Assembly (NCBI GenBank): GCA_001599815.1
Contig: BCIA01000001.1
Coordinates: 2,918,934-2,982,933 of the forward strand
Reading direction: 5' to 3'
From: Furcasterigmium furcatum
Lineage: Eukaryota > Ascomycota > Sordariomycetes > Glomerellales > Plectosphaerellaceae
Length of the DNA: 64,000 bases
Under the pieces are notes generated by a model that did not search any database, had not been told where the DNA came from, and saw only the letters and a program-made list of their open reading frames with translations. This document shows positions 19,895 to 30,537 of this stretch, piece after piece; positions within the stretch are counted from its first letter, which is position 1; each line of letters opens with the position of its first letter. The position numbers were made by a program, and so were the translations under genes.

Positions 19895-21397
19895 TTAAAC
19901 CCTCAGGTCATACTCGGTCAGAACCGCAGCATGATCAGTGGTCCACTCGTTCTGCCTGTGGTTGGGCATCGGTGTGGGGTTGCCGACAACGACATCCTCA
20001 GACAAGACAACCTTGACGTTGCCCTTGTGGTAGATGAAGTCAATCCGGTCGAGAGGCTCGGGGCGGTTGCCGTTCGTCAGGTAGATAGGCGACCAGGTGA
20101 TTCCGGGAGCGACAGCCGGGTCAGGGTGCGCAACACGGAAGGAATCGATCAAGCCAGCCTTGATGGGCAGCTCAGACGTGGGCCAGGGGACGTCATAGTA
20201 GCCGCAGTTCTTCTCCTTCAGCGCCTCGGTCCAGTCCAGATGCGAGGGGGCGTTGAAGTCTCCCACAAGCATGAGCGGGATGTCATCGGTCTCCGCGAGT
20301 TGCTTCTCCATTCCCTTGAGGGTGTCGGTGATCTGGGGCGTGCGTCCGCTCTGGGCCTCGCGCTCCAGAACCCGCTCGACGGTCATCTTGTCGAAGCAGA
20401 AGTCGTAAGGGCCGTAGGGAGTGTATCCCAGGTGCACGACAAAGAAGTTCAGCTGCTGGTCCTCGCCATCGAGCGCGATGCGGACGCCACCGGAAGCGTT
20501 GATGTTGCCGTACACCTCGGCGATGGGGTACCTGCTGATGACAGCGACGCTGCGGCCGCTGGCCCAGAGATGCCAACCCAGGGCCTTGGCCAGGCGGGCA
20601 GAATCACGGCTGCCGTTGTCCTCCTGCAGTCCAACAACATCAAGGTTCGAAGAGCCCAGGTAGCGGACCTGCTTCTCGTGGTGGTTGTCAACGTTCGCGC
20701 CACCGCCCCACATGTTGAGGGAAAGGACACGCAGCTTCTCGACCATGGGTGCACCCTCGGGCCTGACGGGAATGGTGAGCTTGATGGCGGTGCGGCTGGT
20801 GCCCCTGACGGCCTGGATCTTGATCTGAGTGTCCTGGGCGTCGGGGCCAGGGGTACCGCTGACGGTTCCGTCGGCGCTGACGCTGAGCCAGTCCGGACCA
20901 CAGCTCCTCTTTGAGAAGACGACGGTCTCATCGCCGTCCTTGACCAGGCCGGCCACGTTGTAGGTGAACTCATCGCCCTGACGGGCGTTATGGACAGTCA
21001 ATTCTTCGAGGAAGAAGGAGATGGGCGCATTGGGATCCTGCTTGACGCTGACGTTGATGGGCTCGGCGAGCCACTTGTATCCGTCCTGCGCCAGGAAGAA
21101 GGCCTTGTACTCTCCCGGCTCCAGGCTGGAGGCGGAGATCTTGACGGTGCCCTCGGCCTCGGGCGTGTAAGCCCAGGTCAGGGAAGGCGAGACATATTCC
21201 TGGTTGACGGGGCCGCCGCCAGAGGCGCTGTACACTCCGATCCAGTTGGTGCCATGGGGGCTGTCGGTCGAGTACGCAAAGGTGAACAGGTCCTCGCCCT
21301 CAACGAGGCTCAGGCTCCCAGTTGCACCACCCTGCGCCAGGGCGAGGGTTGCGTGGAGAGCAACAGTGGCCGCAGAGAAGAGCGACTTGAAAAGCAT
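19895..21397 (-). CDS. Secreted endonuclease/exonuclease/phosphatase-fold protein with Ig-like N-terminal part
   Basis: Single-exon gene of 500 aa. The start at 21397 (MLFKSLFSAATVALHATLALA) gives a signal peptide; the frame upstream of it has only a GTG. The first half is beta-rich (GTNWIGVYSASGG, then SVSADGTVSGTP, which resembles a putative-Ig/cadherin-like repeat). The second half is an EEP domain with its expected motifs: LRVLSLNMWGGG with the Asn, VVGLQED with the metal-binding Glu, HLGYTP, GDFNAPSHLDW with Asp and Asn, RIDFIYHKG, and TDHAAVLTEY with the final Asp-His pair. Family members include nucleases, sphingomyelinases and inositol-phosphate phosphatases; the exact substrate cannot be read here. 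Secretion suggests action on extracellular nucleic acid or a phosphodiester. It stands alone. Confidence 0.88.
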   Translation of the reverse strand: MLFKSLFSAATVALHATLALAQGGATGSLSLVEGEDLFTFAYSTDSPHGTNWIGVYSASGGGPVNQEYVSPSLTWAYTPEAEGTVKISASSLEPGEYKAFFLAQDGYKWLAEPINVSVKQDPNAPISFFLEELTVHNARQGDEFTYNVAGLVKDGDETVVFSKRSCGPDWLSVSADGTVSGTPGPDAQDTQIKIQAVRGTSRTAIKLTIPVRPEGAPMVEKLRVLSLNMWGGGANVDNHHEKQVRYLGSSNLDVVGLQEDNGSRDSARLAKALGWHLWASGRSVAVISRYPIAEVYGNINASGGVRIALDGEDQQLNFFVVHLGYTPYGPYDFCFDKMTVERVLEREAQSGRTPQITDTLKGMEKQLAETDDIPLMLVGDFNAPSHLDWTEALKEKNCGYYDVPWPTSELPIKAGLIDSFRVAHPDPAVAPGITWSPIYLTNGNRPEPLDRIDFIYHKGNVKVVLSEDVVVGNPTPMPNHRQNEWTTDHAAVLTEYDLRV

Positions 21398-24257
21398 CTT
21401 AGCGACAGGCACTCGGAATTGAGATGAAGATGAAGGTGTCCGTGCATGCACGAGTTCAGACGGCAGCAGGGCTTTAATTTATGCTTTTATTACTACAGAA
21501 AGTATCCCCTGCAGATACTGCGGTTTTCCTCCTTGGTCTCGACGAGACAAGCCCGCTTGAGTTAAAGACCTTCCACACTAGAACATTCGCCGTTTTCTCC
21601 CCACGTTGTTTGCCAGGGCAGGGAGTCCACCCCTGAGCCAATGCCGGCCGCAGCTCGGGGCACGACGCCGGGCGCCCCCACATGACGCCGCATAGTGCCG
21701 TGCAACCAAGCGGAGATCATCAGCGCTACTAGAACCAACTGATGGGACTTCTGCACAACTCTGTAGCAGTCCTTCCAAGGCACTGCTTGGCGAAGAACAC
21801 GTGGTGTTGAAACAGGAAGTCGTATTACAAAAGTCCACGGTGAAATGTGACGAGTCTGCTCACCCCGTGGACACGTTCTGGGCCGGACATAACTAGCCGG
21901 TCCCTTAGTCAATGTCTTTCCATTACTCGATGGAGGACTTGAGTTACTTTCAACGTGCCAAGGTTTTCTTGTGTTCATAGGTGAACCCTCAGTGACCGCT
22001 TGGACCTTCTTTGCCTCTTCTTCTCCGGCCGGTCGATCCCCCAACCTCCATCGCCGGCAAGCGATTTGCCAGCTGGTCGTGGCTCCAGAGCGTAACACAT
22101 CGTCCCACCTCCCCCCGCCGGCCAAGATCTGGTGCCGGGTTGCCGACCTTTGAATCTCCGGGCTTATTCACCCCTCACGCGATAATTGCATTGGGGCAGA
22201 GCGAGTTGGCTATGAATGACGGTGTTCTCAACTGGTTCTGTAGAGGAACCTCGACTTCCCTGAATTTCTGCGGGCGCGTATCTGCAGAAGTCACCGAACA
22301 CATACGTAACTTCATTCTCTGTGTCAGTACGTAGCAAGCGGGAAATGCCCCTCAGGTGCACGACATGCGGATAAGATGCGATGATGATATTTCTCCGACC
22401 TTCCTTGGCTCTGGTTGCTAGCATGCCAGGGGCAGTCGGGTTGTGAGGTTGTGAACATGAAGGTGCACTCTTGGCCGGTTGTGGAACTGATGTTGCCATG
22501 GGCTCATGTCAGAGGAGAGAATCTTGGCAAGGTTGTGTACAGTTGTAACGTTCTCGAGGCGGTGGAATCCAAGCCCCAACGGCTCTGAGAATGGTTGCAG
22601 CCCAGCTCTACCAGGTCTTGATCATGTCCTTGGCGTGAGCAAACAATCGATCGTACTACCCCCAAATGCGACACAGCCATGGGTCTTTCAGCAGCTCCCT
22701 GGCTGATAATCTGACCTTGGGCTGCCACGGCACAGGCTTCCTAGGGCAGAGGATAAACTGAAGTTTCAATAATCTTGAACCTCACGTGTCGACCACAAAT
22801 GAAGATGCAAAGAAGGCCCAAGGGTCTATGTGAGCATCACCCAGTCTAGCTTTTAGGCTGCTCAAAGCTGCCAGTAGCCTCATCTTGTCCCCTGTGAAGG
22901 AAGGAAAGCAGGAAGGGGTAGGAAAATAAACTCTCAACCATACCATGATACCAATGCCCCGAATCATGCAGAGAAAATCAGTATAAGTACAACTGCACGA
23001 CGACTTGGTATTGGTATTGAATGAAGCCGCCAACACAAATCATGCCGTATCTCTGTGTCAGATAGCACAAATGGTTCCTCGTCGAACAGGATATCCGCTC
23101 CGAGGATCTCTGCTGGCTCTAGCTTCCATAAGAGCCTTGGGGGAGAAGGTTCAAGATAGATTCGGAGAAGCATGTCGTCATTGCCAATAGAATTAGTATG
23201 TTGCGTACCAGCTGACCTCTCGGGTTCTTCTGTGGTTGATTTGGTCTTTGGAAGGAACCGAGGCTATATCCACCAGAAATGGCACCCGTCACTGAGTATG
23301 TGATGCGTCCGGCCGTTCGGCCGGAGCCATGTTTTAAGTTAGTCGCTTAGGAGAGCGATTCGTACAGAATCCCCGAGGAGCCCCCCGACACTATCCCCGC
23401 CCTTCTGTCGCATGTAGATCAGACGTTGGCCCGTCAAGGTCGACAAAGTGTAGCTCGCAAGTCCTGTCAGAAATTTGAATTTTTTGCCCCCCCCCCCCCC
23501 CCAAGTGGAGGAGCTCGCGGGGCCTCACGATGATACTTCCGCCTCTCTTGGCCTGGGGATAGAACGTGATGGGCAGCTCCAGTCATAAAAGGTCACGAAC
23601 AACTTCCAAAACACTGGAATCTGGTCTGGGAAGCAACTGTCATGACTGAATCTAGAACATAATGCTAGGATTATGAGGAAGAGCTCAATCTTGGTTGCAT
23701 TGTCTCTCAATGATGCACACCAGCGAAGCAGCCGTTCTTGCCGGGCTGGCACATCCTGAACATCGAAGGAGCACGTCTTTCTCGACTTCACCACCCTAGC
23801 GGCTATAGTTTATTTGATCTCAGGTTGGCATCTAGCTCTTATCAGTCTCTCTACTACGGGTTTGGCGAATCGGCGGAGGCGGGCTTTCGGGCACGCAAAC
23901 CCTCGTGATTCTTCATTGCGCATCAATGGTGCTAACATGAACCTCCGGCCTTTGTCGCTTTGACTCTACGAAGCCTACTGGGTAAGAAATCCAGAATCTT
24001 GCTTGATGAAAACACCGATAAATGGCCTGATTTCAACCCTTTGTCCCCATACGGGCCATGAGATCTTTGGCATCACGGCAATGACGGGATCGTGGACCCG
24101 TATTGCGCAATAGCTCAGCCCAAAGTCGCGATAACGCGCATCGCATGATTTCCGACGTGTCAAGAGAATCTCTCATTTATCATCCAATGCCTAGTATTTC
24201 CATTCGCAGTGAGAATATAGCATTTTCATAGGACCGTTTGTTGCTCATCAAAGTCCA
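21398..24257. other. Gene-poor region, 2.9 kb, with a poly-C run
   Basis: This lies between the start of the EEP-fold gene and the start of the FAD monooxygenase, so it holds two divergent promoters. I see no supported gene. A run of 16 C lies at 23487-23502. Small frames such as 22782-23036 and 23525-23794 (minus) have no recognisable content. Confidence 0.5.
23487..23502 (+). repeat. Poly-C homopolymer, 16 nt
   Basis: Sixteen consecutive C residues follow TTTTTTG. The tract is prone to length variation and to sequencing error. Confidence 0.9.
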
Positions 24258-25638
24258 ATGGCGCCTCTCAGAGTCATCATCGTCGGCGGCGGCCCCAACG
24301 GCATCACCGCCGCTTACGCCCTTCACCACGCCGGAATTGACTTTGTCCTCCTAGAGCGTCGTCAGAATGTTTTCGAAGATACCGGCGCGAGTCTCGTTCT
24401 CAGTCCCCACAATCTCCGTGTTTTTCACCAGTTCGGCGCCTTGGATAGCTTGCGGGAAATCGGCGTGCCTCTCCGCCATGTGTCACTGAGCTTCAGCCCC
24501 GAGAGCAGGACGTTCAAACGCACACACGCGCTGGGATTGCTGGAATCGAAGTAAGGACCATCGAGAGAGTTGTCTACTTCCACGACTGACTGATATCTTG
24601 GCTAGCCATGGCTCCCCTGTCCTCATCTTCCATCGCGCCCATGTTCTCAAGGTACTCTACGATGGTCTTCCAGACGTCGTGAAGGATCGCTACCTAAGCA
24701 ACAAGAAGCTTGTTGATATCCAGACTTCAGACTCTGGAGTCAAAGTGCTCTGTGAGGATGGGACCTCGTACGAGGGGACCTTCGTCATCGGCGCCGATGG
24801 CGCTCACTCAACGACTCGATCGATCATGCGGCGGCTCGCCCTGGATTCTGATCCGAAACTGGAGCAGAAATGGGACCCAGAGACGCCTTACACCGCCAAC
24901 TACAAGTGCCTATGGGCCGCATTTCCACGAAAGACCGAGGCTGGCCTGAGTTACGAGACCCAGGCTCACAACCGGTCTGCCATGTATCTCACAGGTCGAG
25001 ACAAGGGATGGATCTTCCTCTACGAGAAGCTCCCTCACCCATCCACCGCGCGGGTCATCTACGACAAGGAAGAGATCCGCTCTTTCGCCGAGAGCTTCGC
25101 GGACTGGCGGGTCCACGAGACCCTCACCGTTGGCGAGATCATAGACCAAGACGGGTTCACTGCGGGGATGGGTGACCTGCAAGAGGGCATCGCCGATCGG
25201 AAGAGCTGGGCCGGCAAGATCGTCCTCGTGGGAGACGCGTGTCATCGCTTCACGCCGAATGCAGGGCTGGGGTTCAACGCCGGGATCCAGGATGTCGTTG
25301 GACTGTGCAATCGTCTACAGGGACTTGCCCAGATGTCTGGCCCCGACGGCCCCGACGCAGACACTCTCGAGAAAGCCTTCCAGGCTTACCAGGACGAACG
25401 GAGAGAGTCCCTGGCCGCGGAATATGAGGATGCGTCGGGTGCCACTCGATTGCAAGCGTGGGCTAGCTGGTCATTCTACATCTTGGCGAGGTTCATCTTC
25501 TCCTTTGGGTTTGTGCGCAACTACTGGGTAAATCGCCATGTCTCCCCTGGGATCAAGCTGGGCTTCGTTTTGAAGTACATCTCGGCCGAAGAGCCGTTCG
25601 CTGGAAGCATTCCCTGGGAGCATGAGCTGAGAAACTAA
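24258..25638 (+). CDS. FAD-dependent monooxygenase
   Basis: Class A flavin monooxygenase of 441 aa, predicted to hydroxylate or epoxidise a small molecule with NAD(P)H. Exons 24258-24550 and 24606-25638 join in frame (NHGSPV). The motifs are in order: GxGxxG as VIIVGGGPNGITAAYAL at residues 6-22, the dual-binding DG motif in VIGADGAHSTTRS, and the GD motif in VLVGDACHRFTPNAGLGFNAG. A hydrophobic segment near the C-terminus (FYILARFIFSFGF) may anchor it to a membrane, as in enzymes of fungal meroterpenoid and indole-diterpene pathways. No backbone synthase or prenyltransferase lies nearby, so a biosynthetic cluster is not supported here. Salicylate hydroxylase-like degradation is another possibility. 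Confidence 0.9.
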
Positions 25639-25782
25639 GCAGCTGTCAGGGAGAGGGAGGAACTTGAGCTGGGATGAAGCTATTTTGTGAAGCGTTTGCT
25701 GAAATATGTAACAGCGCTATTATATTGACCATGGCCCAAATGATTATTGTACATTAGCTATGAGTACAGGAAAAGCCGCCGC

Positions 25783-26541
25783 TTAGAGAGCAACGAAGAC
25801 GCCGGCCACGGCTGCCATGGCGACAGCGGCAGCGCCCGCCACAATGTTGGCCGCGCCGCTGCCGTCGTCGCCGTCCGCACCACCGCTAGACTCGGCAGCG
25901 CTCTCGGAGGGCGTGCTCGAGGCTTCGTCGGAACCTGTGCTGGAGCCCGTCTCGCTCGCGTCCGAGGCGGTGGTGGTGTCCGAGCCCTCAGCCGTGGCCC
26001 CGCTCATCGATGCCATGACCTCCCGACCGAGGTCGGCAATCACATCATCCATGTTGATGGTGGTAGTGGTACTCGCGTCGGTGAAGACGATGTGGCCCCC
26101 GCCGGTGCTGCATGCCTGCACGAGGAAGTCGCCGGGGTTGATAATGCTATCGAGCTGCTCCATGTCGTTGTCGCAGTTGGCCGCCCACGACATGGCCTTC
26201 TCGGAGTTCTTGGCGCCCCAGTGACCGAAGGATGTGATGGCTTCCATAAGCGGCTCCGAGAAGGAGAGCGGGAGGGTCTTGGTGCAGTCGGCGGTGGGCG
26301 CCGGGGCGGTCTGGACGTAGTCGAGGATGTCGGAGTTGAGCGTCGGCATGTCCTTGATGATGTCGGACAGGGCGGCTTCGCACTCGGCGTCGGACCCGTC
26401 CTGGCGCGCCAGGAGGGCGTGGGCGGCGGCCTGTTGCGCGGCGCGCGGCACCACCTGCAGCGTCTCGAGGACGTGGATGACTTCGACCTGGGCGGCGGCC
26501 GCGGAGGCCATGGCGGCGAGAAGGAGCGTGTTGGCGTGCAT
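25783..26541 (-). CDS. GPI-anchored, Ser/Thr-rich cell-surface protein
   Basis: Single-exon protein of 252 aa with a signal peptide (MHANTLLLAAMASAAAAQ). It has an N-terminal part with spaced cysteines (AECEAAL, ADCTK, ANCDND, QACSTGGGHIVF), a long Ser/Thr/Glu-rich stretch (DTTTASDASETGSS onward), and a C-terminal hydrophobic tail after GADGDDGSGAAN. This is the classic layout of a GPI-modified wall protein. The segment ACSTGGGHIVF followed by TTTTINMDD resembles fungal proteins named 'infection structure specific protein'; that is recollection. A TATA-like TATAACC lies close upstream. It should be displayed on the wall or plasma membrane. Function unknown. Confidence 0.85.
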   Translation of the reverse strand: MHANTLLLAAMASAAAAQVEVIHVLETLQVVPRAAQQAAAHALLARQDGSDAECEAALSDIIKDMPTLNSDILDYVQTAPAPTADCTKTLPLSFSEPLMEAITSFGHWGAKNSEKAMSWAANCDNDMEQLDSIINPGDFLVQACSTGGGHIVFTDASTTTTINMDDVIADLGREVMASMSGATAEGSDTTTASDASETGSSTGSDEASSTPSESAAESSGGADGDDGSGAANIVAGAAAVAMAAVAGVFVAL

Positions 26542-26933
26542 CGTGGATGTTGAAGGTGAGCGACCGTGGTTATAGTAGTACTAAGAGGAGTAGGAAAGGT
26601 AAAGACCGTGGTGGATTGGCAGTAAGAGACCGTGGGTATATGTACGTCAAGGACAGATCAAGGGTGAAAATATCACCAGAGACAGGCGACGCGGCGATCG
26701 AGTCCTCTTATTCTAAATTAAGCAATGAAATGGGAGGATCTTCGGAGCACTGCCAGCATCCTAGCGTTGTCTTGTCGCCGCACAGCCGGTGAGATCCCGG
26801 AGCATTACAGCGAGGGTGGAGTTTAAACAAGCCTCGATGTGGGGAGTGAGTGGCTCACGCCTCTGCCGAACTGCCGAAATAGGGGCTGCGACTAGGTACT
26901 TTGGTACGCTGTATCCCTGCAGACGCTGTCCGT
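26542..26933. other. Intergenic, promoter of the surface protein gene
   Basis: 392 bp between the start of the surface protein gene and the end of the GH43 gene, both on the minus strand. No gene seen. Confidence 0.5.
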
Positions 26934-28778
26934 CTACCATCGATCGTAATCAGGGATGTCCTCCTCAAAGTACGTCTCCGTGACCTTGGAGAATCCCACA
27001 TCAGGGGCGTTATACGGCCAGGGCTCGCCGTCCCCGGTCGCAAACAGGCCGAACATGTTACCGCTGAACACAAAATACCCAGGGGGGCCGAAGGCCTGCC
27101 ACTTGGACTCGATCTCTGTCACGTACGTGAGCTCCCTCTGGCCCTTGAAGCTGTATCCTAGGGCGTAAGACAGCGGGGTGGCGCGGATGTGCAGCGTCAA
27201 TCCGAATTCGAGCTTGTCCGTCTGATTCAAAGGCGCTTGCCAGTACTGCGAAAAGCTGTCAGACCATCTCATTCACATCCCATAATCAGTTTGGAGTCAC
27301 TCACGTCAAGGGTTCCATTCCGCCTCGTCTCGGTGTAAAGACACATGCCCGTGGTATTCACGCATCCCCGAAGACCAATGTCCTGGTGCTGCCACTCGGA
27401 AAGGTACGTCGAGATGCCGACCTTGTTTCTGGGTCCGAGATTGCCGCGGAACCCGAGGAGCTCAGCTGAGAAAGTCATGTTGAGCGACTTCTGCTTGCGC
27501 AGGAGTGCGGCCGGGGTGTCGCGCTCGCTCAGACTGAAGACGTTGGGGCGGAACACCAGGCGGCCGTTGAAGATCTTGTAGTTCTCCGTGTACGGGGTGC
27601 GCAGCTGGTACCACTCGGGATGGAGATCCTTGCCATCGAAGTCATCGACGAACGGCTCAGGCACGGGACGGGGACCTTGCGCCGTGGGCTCGACTTGCTC
27701 GCTGAGAAGGACGGGGCCACCTCCGTTCATGATGGGCCAGCCGTCAACCCAGTCAACCTTGGTAAGGAAGCCCTCACGGCCTGTGGATGGTCAGTAAGTC
27801 GTCGCCTAATCCCTCCAGGTTTCTACATACCGAGCGGCGAGCTGCCGTTGATGTTCCGTCGGGCAAGGTACGACGCGTACCACTGACCGTCAGCAGTCTC
27901 CACGAGCTGGGCATGGCCTGTACTCTGGACGGTGAGATTGGTGAAGCCCCATTGTCCATTGTTGAGAAGAGGATTGTTCGGGGCACCCGCGTAAGGACCA
28001 AGAGGGTGCCTGCTCCTGCCGACCGTGGCGCGGTGAAGCTCGTCGGTGCCGCCCTCGGCGAGGAACAAGTAGTACCAGCCATCCTTGTACAACGTCTTTG
28101 GTGCTTCGGGCCTGGAGTTTGGGGCCTGGGGCAGCGTGCCGTTCCAGATGCTCGTGTAGGGGCCGATGCACTTGCCAGAGGACAGGGACACCTCACAGCC
28201 GGAGATTCCCCAGAGACGCTCTATGTTGTTGTTGGGCGCCATCAAGTTGAGGTAGGTCTTCCCCGTGACCGGATCGTGGAACAACTCAGAGTCAATGCCC
28301 CAGGGGTCGGCCCAGACGGGGTCGGACCAGTTGATTAAGTCGGTGGAGGACATGAACCATGCGCGGGGCCAGACCCGGGCGACAGGATCATACGTCCATC
28401 GCGTGACACCAGAGAGCCAGAACTTGCCCTTGAAGCGGTACACGGTCGGTGCCCAGGCACCGCCAGCAGTAGGAGTGCCATAGAGCTGAAGCTGCTCTGG
28501 GCGAGTCAGGGCGTGGCTGTAGAGAGTCCAGTTGGCGAGATCCCGACCTGGAAGGTGTGAGCGTTTGCCACATGCGACGAAGAGAAGCACCATGTCTTAC
28601 TGTGGTAGATGGGCATTCCCGGCCAGTATTCAAAGGAGGAGGTAATGGCGTAGTAATCCTTTCCGTCCCTCACAATCGAGGCGTCCGGGTTGAAGCCGGG
28701 GAGAATGGGGTTCCAAATGGCAGACACCACCGGGGCCAAGAGCCACAGGCCGAGCTGGGCCAACGAAGAGGACTTCAT
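26934..28778 (-). CDS. Secreted GH43-family glycosidase (xylosidase/arabinofuranosidase type)
   Basis: Hemicellulose-debranching hydrolase of 560 aa. Exons 28778-28601, 28547-27831, 27780-27305 and 27245-26934 keep frame. A signal peptide (SLAQLGLWLLAPVVSA) is followed at once by the five-bladed propeller start NPILPGFNPDASIVRDGKDY with the general-base Asp. WGIDSELFHD carries the middle Asp, and SRPEAPKTLYKDGWYYLF carries the acid Glu. The C-terminal half (from about FVDDFDGKDLHPEWYQL) is a beta-sandwich, as in two-domain GH43 enzymes. Several N-x-S/T sites fit a secreted glycoprotein. Likely substrates are xylo- or arabino-oligosaccharides. It lies head to tail with the surface protein gene, and no pathway partner is adjacent. 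Confidence 0.92.
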
Positions 28779-29175
28779 CTTGGGCAACACGATGACTCGC
28801 TTTGCTGTCTTGGCCAGTCCAAACTTCAGGCACAATCAGGGACGTATAAGTATCATGGGAATATCCCACAGCAATTGGTATCTCTCCGGGCCGCCTCCGA
28901 GACTTCCTCCGGCCTCGAATTGCGGGGATCCTTCCGGGGGTAGACACCTCCACCTCGGCAGAAGGCACGGCGACGGTCCGGGGACCCCAGATGTTGTCCT
29001 CGACCAAGACGTTCTGCCCTTATTGGAGCGGTTGGCGTGGTGGCGTACTAAATGAACTGGTAGGACCCCCCTTGTCTCGAAAATAGCCAGCAGCCTAAAG
29101 ACGGCGATGAACCGGGCTGTCGTAATCTTGACCCGATCATGATCATCGGCTTCAACATGACGGGTCTCGCTCGCG
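28779..29175. other. Intergenic between GH43 and guanine deaminase genes
   Basis: 397 bp, promoter of the GH43 gene and 3' end of the guanine deaminase gene. Nothing further recognised. Confidence 0.5.
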
Positions 29176-30537
29176 CTAACGAGCCCCGGCCACCCTGCTT
29201 CCTCTCACATACACATGGGCCATGTTCCGGTCATCCCCCGTCATGATGAATTTCTCAAAGACCGTCCTGAGGCTGTCTTCGTCCTGCCGCGGAGTCATGG
29301 CTGACTCTAGTCCAGACGTGGTCGACACCCACACGGCATCAAACTCCTTTCCAACGCCGAAGCTGCCAATCCGGTCCTCGAGACACATCACTCTAGCACC
29401 GCCCCGTGTAGCCAGATAGAAGACCTCATCCAAGGAGAGACCCTTGTCCTGCCCCTGAGATGCAACTTCTCTGGCGTTCGAGGCGATCATTGCTTGCCGA
29501 ATAACAGCAAGCATCTGCGAGGCCCACCCGCCGCCACTGTCCGTTCCCAGACCGACTTTGATACCTCGCCGCAGGAAGTCTCGAACCGGTGCGACCATGA
29601 AGCCGCCGCCCACGGTCATATTGGCGATTGGGCAGTGAGATATGCCGCATTCCAAGGCTTTCAGCCTCTCCTTGTCATAGTCGGTCATGATTGTGCAGTG
29701 AGCGAGGATGGACCTGGGACCGAGCAGGTCGAAGCTCTCGTAGAGATCAGCCTCGCTTTTTGCAGCAAGCTCGGGGAAAAGCTCCCTTGTCGCGTTGACC
29801 TCCTGCTCGGCCTCGTTGAAGTGCGTCTGCATCGCCAGATCGTCGTCCCGCAGCATCATGTCCCCTAAGCCACGGAGTAAATCGGGCGTGCAGCAGATGG
29901 CGAACCTCGGCGTCAGCACGGGCTTGACGAGAGCGGTTTTTGGGTCGCCGCAGCCTGGAAGCTGCCGAATATGGGCGATACACTCCTCCGTCTCGCGGAG
30001 GGAGGCCGCAGCGCTCTCCTCACAGATGTACGATGGCGCGTTCCGGTCCATGTTGCACTTGCCGACGAATGCGCGCTGGCCTTTCTCGAGACACACATCA
30101 GCCAGGGCGCGGGTGGCCTTGTCATGTCGCGAGCCGTAGTACGAGACGGTAGTGATGCCCTGACGCAGGAAATCGGCAACCGTGTGCTCGTACATCTTGC
30201 GGGCGTAGAAGTGGTTGGCGAAGCGCGCCTCGACGGGAAAAGTGACCTTTTCCAGCCATTCGAGGATGTGCAAGCCCTGACCGATTCCGCGGTTAGACCA
30301 TTGAGGCGCGTGGTTGTGCGTGTCGACGAAGCCGGGGATGAGGAAATCCCCAGGGGGAAGATGATGCACCTCGGCGCCCTCGGGAATGGAGATGGGGGGA
30401 GTTCCGTCATCGGGCGACTTCTTGAAGGCGACTATTTTCCCTGAGGCATCGATAACGAGCGTCGCGTTGTCCAGAAGCTCGAGTTCCTCGAGGCTCTTTG
30501 AATGAATGGCGGCGCCATGGAAGACGTGGAAAGCCAT
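29176..30537 (-). CDS. Guanine deaminase
   Basis: Converts guanine to xanthine and ammonia in purine salvage or catabolism; cytosolic. Single exon of 453 aa, the normal length. The amidohydrolase signature is clear: PGFVDTHNHAPQW with the HxH zinc ligands, QTHFNEAEQE with the next His and the catalytic Glu region, SILAHCTIM with another His, and GLGTDSGGG with the zinc Asp. The ATG at 30537 (MAFHVFHGAAIH) is the only in-frame ATG; the open frame upstream depends on a TTG. It diverges from REC8 across 837 bp. No purine-pathway neighbour is present. Confidence 0.95.
   Translation of the reverse strand: MAFHVFHGAAIHSKSLEELELLDNATLVIDASGKIVAFKKSPDDGTPPISIPEGAEVHHLPPGDFLIPGFVDTHNHAPQWSNRGIGQGLHILEWLEKVTFPVEARFANHFYARKMYEHTVADFLRQGITTVSYYGSRHDKATRALADVCLEKGQRAFVGKCNMDRNAPSYICEESAAASLRETEECIAHIRQLPGCGDPKTALVKPVLTPRFAICCTPDLLRGLGDMMLRDDDLAMQTHFNEAEQEVNATRELFPELAAKSEADLYESFDLLGPRSILAHCTIMTDYDKERLKALECGISHCPIANMTVGGGFMVAPVRDFLRRGIKVGLGTDSGGGWASQMLAVIRQAMIASNAREVASQGQDKGLSLDEVFYLATRGGARVMCLEDRIGSFGVGKEFDAVWVSTTSGLESAMTPRQDEDSLRTVFEKFIMTGDDRNMAHVYVRGSRVAGAR

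Noticed and set aside
19856..20914. 352-codon plus-strand frame
   Set aside because: Antisense to the EEP-fold gene, whose catalytic motifs are complete.
25747..26553. 268-codon plus-strand frame
   Set aside because: Antisense shadow of the Ser/Thr-rich GPI protein; Gly/Arg/Val-rich without motifs.
24258..30537. Secondary-metabolite cluster around the FAD monooxygenase
   Set aside because: No polyketide, peptide or terpene synthase, prenyltransferase, P450 or dedicated regulator nearby.
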